Shown here piece by piece: positions 1 through 5,668 of a DNA stretch of 11,375 bases. Source of the DNA: Candidatus Krumholzibacteriia bacterium (GTDB lineage Bacteria > Krumholzibacteriota > Krumholzibacteriia > Krumholzibacteriales > Krumholzibacteriaceae); NCBI GenBank assembly GCA_026387805.1, contig JAPLKY010000204.1, positions 1 through 11,375 on the forward strand. Direction: 5' to 3'. Under the pieces are notes generated by a model. The model did no database searches. It was given only the letters and a program-made list of their open reading frames with translations, and was not told the DNA's origin. The position numbers and the translations under genes were made by a program. Position 1 is the first letter of the stretch, and each line of letters begins with the position of its first letter.

Positions 1-40
1 TGGGAAACAAGTTTCAGAATAAATGAAGGAGGGATGACCC

Positions 41-64
41 GCCGCGGCCTCGGGAAGCCGCGGC
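41..64. repeat. GC-rich hairpin (8-bp stem, 8-nt loop)
   Basis: GCCGCGGC occurs at 41-48 and again at 57-64. Because the unit is itself palindromic, the two copies form an 8-bp all-GC stem around an 8-nt loop. It lies downstream of the minus-strand antitoxin/PIN pair, so it could end or stall that transcript. No clear T-run follows on either strand, so a standard rho-independent terminator is not supported. Confidence 0.5.
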
Positions 65-71
65 ACCTCAT

Positions 72-114
72 CTACCTTGAAAATTGAAACTCGTCGGTTC
101 AAATTTCAAGGTAG
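72..114. repeat. Near-perfect long inverted repeat over the PIN remnant's 3' end
   Basis: Arms at 72-90 and 97-114 pair over about 18 positions, starting with 11 perfect bases (CTACCTTGAAA), then one mismatch, then TTGAA, around a TCGTCG loop. The restored stop codon of the PIN remnant (106-108) lies in the right arm. It may be a transcript-end structure for the minus-strand operon or the terminal inverted repeat of a small element. No T-tract follows on the minus strand, so I do not call it a terminator. Confidence 0.6.
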
Positions 115-490
115 GTCGCCGGCGACTCGTATCTCAATATCCTGAGGTGAAATATATCCACGATCTATCTCGTGTATCTTCCTGGCTATGCGAATTGCCG
201 CGCTTTCCGAAAGATGCCCGTTCTTAAAGAGAAGCAGCATGCTTCGAGAGCGGCCCGCCTTGACTCCCGGCTCGAATAATATATGCGTCTTCCGGCTCCA
301 GGACCGTCAATCCGAGCCATGCGGCTTCCGCGATATCCAGCTGGTCCACTTCATCATCGAGAATAGGCCGTGGCACAACAACCGGTCCGACATGCTGCAC
401 GACCAACTTCAGAATCTGTTTATCGGCCTGGTAATAATGGATCAGAACGTTGGCGTCACAGATTATCGCTTTTAGCGTTTCGACCGGCAT
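106..490 (-). pseudogene. PIN-domain toxin nuclease, internally deleted and frameshifted
   Basis: The N-terminal part (490 to about 240) reads MPVETLKAIICDANVLIHYY and continues through VPRPILDDEVDQLD to GGPLSKH. This is the first half of a PIN-type metal-dependent RNase, with the first catalytic Asp in CDANVLI and acidic residues in LDDEVDQLD. This frame stops at 224-226. In another frame the sequence resumes at about 240 with LLLFKNGHLSESAA, then IARKIHEIDRGYIS, ending at TGA 106-108. That matches the C-terminal helices I know from this PIN family. The segment between, which normally carries the remaining acidic residues and a TNDxxLR-like stretch, is absent. Deletion plus frameshift should abolish activity. 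The ATG at 490 follows GGGGGTG and overlaps the antitoxin gene by about 35 bases, typical of coupled toxin-antitoxin pairs. A TTG at 511 is an alternative start. Confidence 0.7.
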
Positions 491-1610
491 CGAACACCCC
501 CCATTCCTCAACCCGCTCCCTTACCTTCGAAACGCTGATTCCCAAAATCTCGGCTGCACGACTCGCCGTTATCAGGTCCTTCTCGAGAGCATCCATGACA
601 AGACGGCCAAGACGGTCTGCAATAAAGTCCGGTCTCTGCAGCTGAGACGGTTCATCCCGGCTGGCTACGTAGGCATCAGGCTCCTCTTTGAATTTCAGCT
701 GCTTGTTGTACAGGCTGCCGTATGCAAACGAAAATTTCTCATAAATGCCGTCATCGGTCGCGCCCTCTTCGATGAGCCTCCGCAGCACAGTTTTATAGCT
801 CACTCGGAAAATACGCTTGGTATGAAGTACGCTCTGAACCCAGTCCGAACCCCTGCTGTCGGACCACGCCTGCCTGAATCCGCGATTCGGCATCAAGAAA
901 TGGCTCGCGAACATGCTCGCTTCCGACTCCTGCTGCGCGTCTTCTTCGGCCTGATCCGCATCATAGGACTCCGCATGCAAGAGCAGGTGGCCGAGCTCGT
1001 GAGCCGCAGTGAAGATCTGGCGTTCGATCGGGATGGATTCCTCGGTATTCACGGCGATCGCGGGACCGCCATCGACCGGACCGACAGATAATCCAAAAAA
1101 TCTGTCCAAGTTCGAACGCATCAATAGTAGTTTTATCCCCGCGCCATCGAGCAATTCGCAGATATCGGCTATGCATTCGTCGTTCTCAAGCCCAAGCATT
1201 TTTCTCGCTTCGGAGGCCGCAAGCTTCGGCTCGGCTCCGACGAAGGTTCCTTCCCCGAAGGGGTAGGACTTCCGTTCATTCAGCATCTCTTCGAGCTCGT
1301 TGAAATTCCGAAGCCATATAGCGACATCGGAGACGACCTGCTCTTTCTCGGCTCTCTGCCGGCCCGAGGGGGCATGGAGAGTCCTGAATCTGAGGCTCTG
1401 CAAGCGCGGGATTTCCTCGGTCAGCACGAGAACGGATATCCCCAACGCGCGCGCGAGGGCGCTCAGATTGCTCCCCCGCGGCAGCGAATCCCCGGTCTCG
1501 ATGCTTCGATAGGCATTGCGGCTTATATTGGCCATATCGGCAAGCTCCTGCTGGCTGAGCTGCTTCATCTTGCGTATCCTTCTCAAATTAATGGAGATGG
1601 CGGTGTTCAT
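456..1610 (-). CDS. XRE-family regulator with ImmA/IrrE metallopeptidase domain (antitoxin-type)
   Basis: This 384-residue protein has three parts. Residues 6-64 are a Cro/C1-type helix-turn-helix (LSQQELADMANISRNAYRSI). Residues about 130-290 are a COG2856 ImmA/IrrE-type zinc peptidase with HELGH at 204-208 and the downstream glutamate-containing stretch ESEASMFASHFLMP (228-241). Residues about 338-372 look like a second helix-turn-helix (ASRAAEILGISVSKVRERV). Proteins of this architecture are commonly encoded just upstream of PIN or PIN-like (DUF4411) toxins, and the PIN remnant here overlaps its 3' end. The expected role is to repress its own operon and neutralise the toxin. The ATG at 1610 is preceded by AGGAGG at good spacing and by a strong promoter with operator-like repeats. 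The gene looks intact although its partner is broken. The family is firm; antitoxin function is inferred from context. Confidence 0.9.
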   Translation of the reverse strand: MNTAISINLRRIRKMKQLSQQELADMANISRNAYRSIETGDSLPRGSNLSALARALGISVLVLTEEIPRLQSLRFRTLHAPSGRQRAEKEQVVSDVAIWLRNFNELEEMLNERKSYPFGEGTFVGAEPKLAASEARKMLGLENDECIADICELLDGAGIKLLLMRSNLDRFFGLSVGPVDGGPAIAVNTEESIPIERQIFTAAHELGHLLLHAESYDADQAEEDAQQESEASMFASHFLMPNRGFRQAWSDSRGSDWVQSVLHTKRIFRVSYKTVLRRLIEEGATDDGIYEKFSFAYGSLYNKQLKFKEEPDAYVASRDEPSQLQRPDFIADRLGRLVMDALEKDLITASRAAEILGISVSKVRERVEEWGVFDAGRNAKSDNL

Positions 1611-1641
1611 GCCTTCCTCCTGTTTTCAAGTGTCGGAATAG

Positions 1642-1670
1642 ATCATATCAATACTTGTCAAATTTGTCAA
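1642..1670 (-). promoter_or_regulatory. sigma70-type promoter of the XRE/ImmA gene
   Basis: On the minus strand TTGACA (1670-1665) and TATGAT (1647-1642) are separated by exactly 17 bases, close to the sigma70 consensus. The start codon at 1610 lies about 30 bases downstream of the -10, with AGGAGG between. The -35 box falls inside the TTGTCA repeat cluster, so a protein bound there would block RNA polymerase. Confidence 0.8.
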
Positions 1671-1690
1671 CTGCAAGTTATATGACAAGT
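1653..1690. promoter_or_regulatory. Probable operator: inverted and direct TTGTCA half-sites
   Basis: ACTTGTCA (1653-1660) and TGACAAGT (1683-1690) form a perfect 8-bp inverted repeat. A further TTGTCAA at 1664-1670 directly repeats TTGTCAA at 1655-1661, nine bases apart. Three half-sites therefore surround the -35 box of the XRE/ImmA promoter. This is the arrangement expected for autorepression by the helix-turn-helix protein it drives. Binding is inferred; the symmetry is seen. Confidence 0.65.
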
Positions 1691-1727
1691 TTCTGGTATT
1701 TCCGCAATTAATCCGGCCGTACTTGAT

Positions 1728-2600
1728 TTGGATCGAATTTTTCAGACGCTGTCTGAAAAATCTTCGAGGGCGATTTTGCAGACATCGTCTGAAGAATCTC
1801 CCACTCGAACGCCCCTATTGGACCTGAGGGACATCGCGACCGCCTTGAACCTGCCTTGGTCGCATTACGTGAGACTTCTCAGCGTCCAGAATCACGAGGC
1901 CCGCAGGTTCTACGAAGAAGAAGCGCTGCGCGGCGGCTGGACCGTTCGTCAGCTTTCGCGACAGATCGAGAGCCGGTTTTACGAGCGAACGGCTCTTTCG
2001 CGAAACAAGGCCTCCATGCTGAGGAAGGGGCAGGTTGCGCGACCGGAGGACTGCGTTGGGGCCGACGAGGAGGTCAAGGATCCACTGGTGCTCGAGTTTC
2101 TCGGCCTCAAGGATGAATATTCCGAGAACGACCTCGAGGAGGCGCTCATCCGCCACCTCGAGCGTTTTCTCCTGGAATTGGGCAACGATTTCGCGTTCAT
2201 CGGGCGACAACGGCGCTTGCGCATCGATGACGAGTGGTACCGCGTGGATCTCATGTTCTTCCATCGGCGCTTGCGCTGCTTGGTTATCGTAGACCTCAAG
2301 CTCGGCATGTTCACGCACGCCGACGCTGGCCAGATGCACCTCTATCTCAACTACGCCGGCGAGCACTGGGTCAACGAGGGCGAAAACCCGCCGGTCGGAA
2401 TCATCCTCTGCGCCGCGAAGGGCGAGTCGCTCGTGCGCTACGCGACCGAAAGGCTGCCGAACAAAGTGCTCGTGCGCGAGTATATGATGGCGCTTCCCAA
2501 AGAGAAGCTCATCGCAGCAGAGATCGCGAAGACGCGGAAGATGCTGGAGTCTGGCGTCGGAGAAAAGAGGTCAGGTCCGCCTGCGAAAAAGAAACCATGA
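1728..2600 (+). CDS. YhcG/DUF1016-family PDDEXK nuclease, N-terminally truncated
   Basis: Residues about 117-275 form the C-terminal PDDEXK nuclease domain of the YhcG (DUF1016) family. Visible landmarks are KDPLVLEFLGLKDEYSENDL (117-136), FAFIGRQRRL (155-164), catalytic YRVDLMFFHRR (D174), VIVDLKLG (D189, K191) and AGQMHLYLNY (200-209). The preceding PWSHYVRLL...WTVRQL...FYERTALSRNK stretch (43-94) is the end of DUF1016_N. Family members are about 330-370 residues with roughly 100 more N-terminal residues, which are missing here. The frame is open only back to 1686, and the best start is a TTG at 1728 without a Shine-Dalgarno sequence. The nuclease core looks intact, but the protein may be unexpressed or unregulated. 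The C-terminus is a lysine-rich tail (KKKP). It is divergent from the antitoxin operon. YhcG-type nucleases occur in defence and restriction-associated loci; the role here is unproven. Confidence 0.8.
   Translation: MDRIFQTLSEKSSRAILQTSSEESPTRTPLLDLRDIATALNLPWSHYVRLLSVQNHEARRFYEEEALRGGWTVRQLSRQIESRFYERTALSRNKASMLRKGQVARPEDCVGADEEVKDPLVLEFLGLKDEYSENDLEEALIRHLERFLLELGNDFAFIGRQRRLRIDDEWYRVDLMFFHRRLRCLVIVDLKLGMFTHADAGQMHLYLNYAGEHWVNEGENPPVGIILCAAKGESLVRYATERLPNKVLVREYMMALPKEKLIAAEIAKTRKMLESGVGEKRSGPPAKKKP
1738..1791. repeat. Twin CAGAC-N3-GTCTG palindromes within a 36-bp tandem repeat
   Basis: TTTTTCAGAC (1738-1747) and GTCTGAAAAA (1751-1760) form a perfect 10-bp inverted repeat around a 3-base centre. 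A second CAGAC-ATC-GTCTG lies at 1779-1791, exactly 36 bases further on, as part of an imperfect 36-bp (12-codon) tandem repeat encoding QTLSE / QTSSE. It may simply be repeated linker coding sequence of the YhcG family, or a twin operator at the damaged gene start. Confidence 0.55.
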
Positions 2601-2678
2601 CCGGCTCCCCACAGGGATCCGCTCTTCTGCGCCGCCTAACCACGCTCCCTCCCCGGCGTCAAAGATATTGAGCGAATA

Positions 2679-2705
2679 GAATGGTTCGTCGGCGCATAAC
2701 CATTC
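2679..2705. repeat. 8-bp inverted repeat between YhcG and hydrolase remnant
   Basis: GAATGGTT (2679-2686) and AACCATTC (2698-2705) are perfect complements around an 11-base loop. It sits in the 105-base gap after the YhcG stop and ends right where hydrolase-like coding begins. No T-tract follows. It may be a transcript-end hairpin or the scar of a rearrangement boundary. Confidence 0.4.
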
Positions 2706-3185
2706 AGGGGCGCCGTTCCGATGGAGGAGCAGCTGCAGGGCCTCGCCGGAATCCGCGCGCAGAGCGACGGCTTCGACGTCCATGGCTCTCGCACCTACAC
2801 CCCGCCGCGCCCGGCCACGACCGCAGTGATCGTCGCGACGAATCGGCTCACCGGGGCGTGGACGGCAATCGTGGTCGACGTCGAGGAGGCGGAGCCCTAC
2901 CGCGTCGCCGGCCTGAGATTCGCCCCGGCACGCATACCGACGGACGTTCCGCCCGAGAAGCCGCTCTCGGATGCGGAGATCGTGAAGCAGCTCGGCGCGA
3001 TCGTCGAGAAGGCAAGCGGCGAGGATTACTTCGACTACGTCCGGGCGCACGTGACGGGCCCGGCCGGGATGAAGAACACCGACTGCTACGAGCTCGACCT
3101 CGTGAACGAGAACCTCGCCGTCGGTTACGAGAAGGAGCAGGGGCCGAACGGCACGCGCTACCGCAACAAGGCGGCCGGATTTTGA
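2706..3185 (+). pseudogene. Serine beta-lactamase-like hydrolase remnant, catalytic core deleted (copy 1)
   Basis: The first about 115 residues (MEEQLQGLAGIRAQSDGF ... LSDAEIVKQLGAIVEKA) resemble the extra N-terminal domain found before some secreted class-C beta-lactamase-type serine hydrolases. They then run directly into SGEDYFDYVRAHV, GPAGMKNTDCYE and AVGYEKE, which belong to the second half of the hydrolase domain. The intervening part, with the SxxK nucleophile and YxN motifs (typically about 150 residues), is absent, so no active enzyme can form. The deletion keeps the reading frame. The 5' end is also cut: in-frame sequence is closed by a stop at 2697-2699, and there is no signal peptide. 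Similarity ends at about 3170 (RYRNK) and the frame stops at TGA 3183-3185, where a different gene's remnant begins. ATG 2721 could start translation, but I judge it a pseudogene. Confidence 0.7.
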
Positions 3186-3697
3186 CCTTGGAGGAATTGC
3201 TCATCCTAAACGCCCTGTGGCACGAAAGATCGATCTCAACGGCAGAAGCTTCGAAATTAACGCAGAAACCCGAGCTGGATATTCGCGCCGCGCTGAACCG
3301 GCTGGTTGAACAGGGTCTCGTGGAGAGCCGCGGCGAAGGGAAGGGGCGCGCCTGGCATCTATCTGCGGCCGCATATCGGCGAATGGGAGAAAAGGCGTCT
3401 TATGTGCGCCAGCATGGATTCGAACCGCTGCAGCAGGAGCAAATGGTCCTGCAGTATGTCGAGAAACACGGGCGGATAACCAGAAGAGAGGCAGCGGATC
3501 TGTGTCAAATCGCCTCTCTTCAAGCGCGTAACTTATTATCGAGATTGGCTGAGCGCGGCGAACTCATTTTAAGAGGACAGAAAAAGGCCTCATATTATGA
3601 ACGCCCATCCATAATTATGGACGTGTCCAAAGACCAAACCAAGAAGTCCATAAACCATCCAAAAAACCCCAAAGATACGGGATCAAAACAACAATAA
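3182..3697 (+). pseudogene. C-terminal winged-helix remnant of an AlbA/HATPase-type regulator
   Basis: About 171 residues contain two winged-helix units: LTLEELLILNALW ... ALNRLVEQGLVESRGEGKG, then QQEQMVLQYVEKHGRITRRE ... RNLLSRLAERGELILRG. This pair, including the linker RAWHLSAAAYRRMG ... YVRQHGFEPLQQEQM, looks like the C-terminal end of putative ATP-dependent regulators/helicases that carry an N-terminal AlbA_2 domain and an HATPase_c_4 domain, normally several hundred residues longer. Nothing of those domains precedes it: upstream sequence in this frame is the shadow of the hydrolase remnant. A TTG at 3182 overlaps that remnant's stop but has no convincing ribosome site. The Lys-rich tail (DQTKKSINHPKNPK) ends at TAA 3695-3697. 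If translated it would be a free DNA-binding module. Family assignment is from recalled similarity. Confidence 0.65.
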
Positions 3698-3781
3698 TAA
3701 GAGGATATCTCGAGAAGAGCTCCCCGATGTCAGGCTACGGCTTTGATGTTGTCCGGACACCGGTCGGCCAACAGGCTCCGC

Positions 3782-3795
3782 CCGGCCGAAGCCGG
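3782..3795 (-). terminator. Short UUCG-capped hairpin after the secreted-protein gene
   Basis: On the minus strand CCGGC-TTCG-GCCGG forms a 5-bp stem with a stable UUCG tetraloop immediately after the stop of the 4506-3799 gene. There is no T-run after it, so it is only weakly supported as a transcript end. The 100 bases from 3698 to 3798 hold nothing else I can identify. Confidence 0.3.
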
Positions 3796-3798
3796 AGA

Positions 3799-4506
3799 TC
3801 ATTCCATCGTCTGTATTCCTCGCGATACGCCGACGAGCTTCCAGGCTCCATCTGCCTTGCTGAAGAAGCCTATCTCGCGCGTCTGCGGCCTGGTGCGTAC
3901 TCCGCTGCACCGGTAGGCGTTGGAGAATATCACGAGCGCCTGCGTGCACCCGGCGTCGAAGGCGACCCTGGAGAATGTCAGGTACCCCAGGGCGTCCGGG
4001 AAGACCTTGTCGAAGTTGTCCCAGTCCGGCTCGACGGCGGCGTGCTCCGCTGCGCCGCGATTCGCGGCGTTCGCTTCCATCCCGGCCGCGCCGACATCGG
4101 CGCCCGCTTCGAGCGTCACGGCTCCGGAGGGATTCGCATCGCAGCGCAGCACCTTGAAGTACTCATCGTCGGACATGAGCCGATATTCGACGGGGAGACT
4201 GAAACGCTCCGCGAACCGGTATGGCGCTCCGCTGTTATTGGCTATGAGGGAATCGATCGTCTCCCCCTTGAGATTCGGCCACTGCTTCATGAGGAAACCC
4301 AGAGGCTCGCGCAGGCACCATGATTCGATATCGCGGTCGATCAGTATCAGGGTGAAATCCGAGCCGTAGTGCTCCCGGATGAGAAGCGACATCAATTCAT
4401 ATTCGCTCGTCCTGCATGATGCGTCCCCGGCCACGCTGCCGCCGACTTGCAGAAGCAGCGCGACAGTGATAATTGCAAATATTCCCGCTGCCTTGTTCTT
4501 CCTCAT
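3799..4506 (-). CDS. Secreted protein of unknown function
   Basis: This 235-residue protein starts with a clear signal peptide: MRKNK, a hydrophobic core IFAIITVALLLQVGG, and a likely cleavage near SVAGDA (about residue 26). The first mature cysteine (31) is not in a standard lipobox, so I favour an exported rather than lipid-anchored protein. The mature part has five cysteines (31, 64, 122, 187, 200), an Ala/Gly/Glu-rich stretch (about 124-158) that looks like a low-complexity insert, and a C-terminal block GYLTFSRVAF ... TQALVIFSN ... DGAWKLVGVSRG. That block resembles small secreted or periplasmic beta-rich domains of unknown function. The ATG at 4506 follows GGGGGA. It lies opposite its neighbours between two hydrolase remnants and appears intact. 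I do not recognise a function. Confidence 0.7.
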   Translation of the reverse strand: MRKNKAAGIFAIITVALLLQVGGSVAGDASCRTSEYELMSLLIREHYGSDFTLILIDRDIESWCLREPLGFLMKQWPNLKGETIDSLIANNSGAPYRFAERFSLPVEYRLMSDDEYFKVLRCDANPSGAVTLEAGADVGAAGMEANAANRGAAEHAAVEPDWDNFDKVFPDALGYLTFSRVAFDAGCTQALVIFSNAYRCSGVRTRPQTREIGFFSKADGAWKLVGVSRGIQTME

Positions 4507-4543
4507 GGTTCCCCCGTGGGTTTGTGGTTGTATCCAAGCGTAT

Positions 4544-4559
4544 CGCTCGCGGTCGAGCG
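4544..4559. repeat. Small inverted repeat upstream of the secreted-protein gene
   Basis: CGCTCG (4544-4549) and CGAGCG (4554-4559) pair around CGGT, with outer TATC/GATA able to extend the stem past a bulge. It lies 38-53 bases before the start at 4506, so it could be an operator or a leader hairpin. I found no convincing -35/-10 pair for the gene in the 90 bases upstream. Confidence 0.3.
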
Positions 4560-4598
4560 TGATATGTTTGCAAAGATCGGTCCAGTCGTTTCCGTCGC

Positions 4599-4986
4599 AA
4601 TCACGTGACCGGCCCGCGCTATCGCAACAACGTCTTCCAGCGCGTTTTGCGCGGCGGCCCCGCGGGGTGGGCGGCTACACGACCGTCGAGGACCTCCTCG
4701 CCTTCGCCGTCGCGCTCCTCTCGGACGCGCTCGTCTCGAAGGCGATGCTCGATAGAATGTGGCGCGCGTACCCCAAGAAGAGCTCGCCGCGGTACGGCTA
4801 CGGCTTCGGGATATTCGAGACACCGCCCGGCCTCGCCGTAGGGCACAGCGGCGGTTTCGTCGGCATCAGCCCGACTCCCCGATGTACCTCGACGCGGGCT
4901 ACACGACGGCCGTGCTGTCGAACTACGGGGGCGGGGCCCAGCCGGTGAGCCAGAAGATTCAGAACTTGGTGGGGAGGAGGGGGTAG
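4599..4986 (+). pseudogene. Serine beta-lactamase-like hydrolase C-terminal remnant, two frameshifts (copy 2)
   Basis: Read across three frames, this stretch encodes HVTGP-RYRNNVFQRVLRGGPAG, then GGYTTVEDLLAFAVALLSD ... KAMLDRMWRAYPKK ... YGYGFGIFETPPG ... VGHSGGFVGIS, then MYLDAGYTTAVLSNYGGG and QPVSQKIQNLVGRRG to TAG 4984-4986. This is the C-terminal third of a class-C beta-lactamase-type serine hydrolase; GHSGG (4841-4855) is at the position of the family's KTG-like motif. One frameshift lies near 4663-4672 and another near 4868-4880. HVTGP is joined in frame to RYRNN; in copy 1 these are separated by about 34 residues, so copy 2 has its own internal deletion. It cannot make an enzyme. Because both copies carry HVTGP and RYRN, they are probably separate paralogous copies, not one gene split by an insertion. 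Confidence 0.75.
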
Positions 4987-5419
4987 ATCTTGTGTAATTG
5001 ACTAGCTGCAATGAGGCAGAAGATCCAGTGCTTGATCTACCCATGTCAGATCGCAATCACCTTTCTTCTTTCCATAAGCCGGGCCGTTCTCCGCCGCTCT
5101 AGCCAGCCCCCGCGTATCCCTTGCTCCAGGCTCAGAAGTCGATTTGATGCTCGAAGCCCGGAATGCACTTGGCCATCCACCTTGTTTGTTGATGATCTCG
5201 TCGATTTTATGCATGAGCTGGATGGTCTCATTCAGGACAACAATCATTTTCTGATAGTGCATAATGCCTGCCGAGCCCCGTCTCGAATCAAACCGTTCTG
5301 CGGCTCTCCCGCGCCGGCAGCTGTTGTGATAAAGGCTCCAGCATCCGGTTCAGTTCATAGATCGATCTGGCCGCGGGATACCGCCATGCCCCTGCCTCCA
5401 TCGAAGGAAAGCAGGCTGC
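4987..5419. other. Gene-poor stretch, possible decayed coding sequence
   Basis: No gene, RNA or repeat can be supported here. The minus strand has an open frame from about 5262 to 5002 whose first 30 residues (MHYQKMIVVLNETIQLMHKI, then DEIINKQGGW) look helical and protein-like, and another frame near 5390-5330 reads ARSIYELNRMLEPLSQQL. Neither has a ribosome site, and protein-like character passes between frames, as expected for a degraded gene. I cannot name its family. Confidence 0.35.
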
Positions 5420-5623
5420 CTAAATACCAAAGATCCCGGTTGATGCAAGAAGAAGAAAGAGCCCCATCAAAAGTCCGACCGTGAAAAGTCCCCAGAGGGT
5501 GCCTCTCCCAAGCTGCTCGCGAGAGCTGTCTTTGGATCCGATGGCCTTCAGAAAGAGCGCTACCGCGGAGCCTCCGCTAAGAATGAGGAGTCCTATTCCC
5601 AAGAAGAAGATCACTCTATGCAT
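5420..5623 (-). CDS. Small two-helix membrane protein
   Basis: This 67-residue protein has two strongly hydrophobic segments: residues 4-27 (IFFLGIGLLILSGGSAVALF) and 41-63 (LWGLFTVGLLMGLFLLLAS). They are joined by a short hydrophilic loop (KAIGSKDSSREQLGR), so a helical hairpin in the inner membrane is expected. The loop has more basic residues than the termini. ATG 5623 is preceded by GAGGTGA at good spacing, which favours a real gene. It starts 45 bases after the stop of the coiled-coil gene on the same strand, so the two are probably co-transcribed. No family is recognised. It could anchor the coiled-coil protein or the SPFH complex at the membrane, which is inference from context. I see no convincing terminator after it. 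Confidence 0.65.
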   Translation of the reverse strand: MHRVIFFLGIGLLILSGGSAVALFLKAIGSKDSSREQLGRGTLWGLFTVGLLMGLFLLLASTGIFGI

Positions 5624-5668
5624 AGTCGTATCACCTCACTTGATACATGATGTGTGTAATGGTGAGTA

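Noticed and set aside
34..88. Tiny plus-strand frame starting MTRRGLGKPR after GAAGGAGGG
   Set aside because: Only about 17 codons; the purine-rich motif touches the ATG with no spacing, and the frame runs through both hairpins. No family support.
2629..2705. Integron attC-like site (GCCTAAC at about 2634) after YhcG
   Set aside because: There is no matching GTTRRRY partner and no paired inner boxes; only an unrelated 8-bp inverted repeat is present.
2571..3204. Long open frames on the minus strand opposite hydrolase copy 1
   Set aside because: Arg/Ser/Pro-rich translations typical of GC-rich antisense frames; the plus frame has recognisable hydrolase sequence.
3154..4630. Insertion element with a 16-bp target-site duplication splitting one hydrolase gene
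   Set aside because: No transposase or terminal inverted repeats were seen, and the homology between the two flanks extends to a second separate block (HVTGP), which a simple target-site duplication does not explain.
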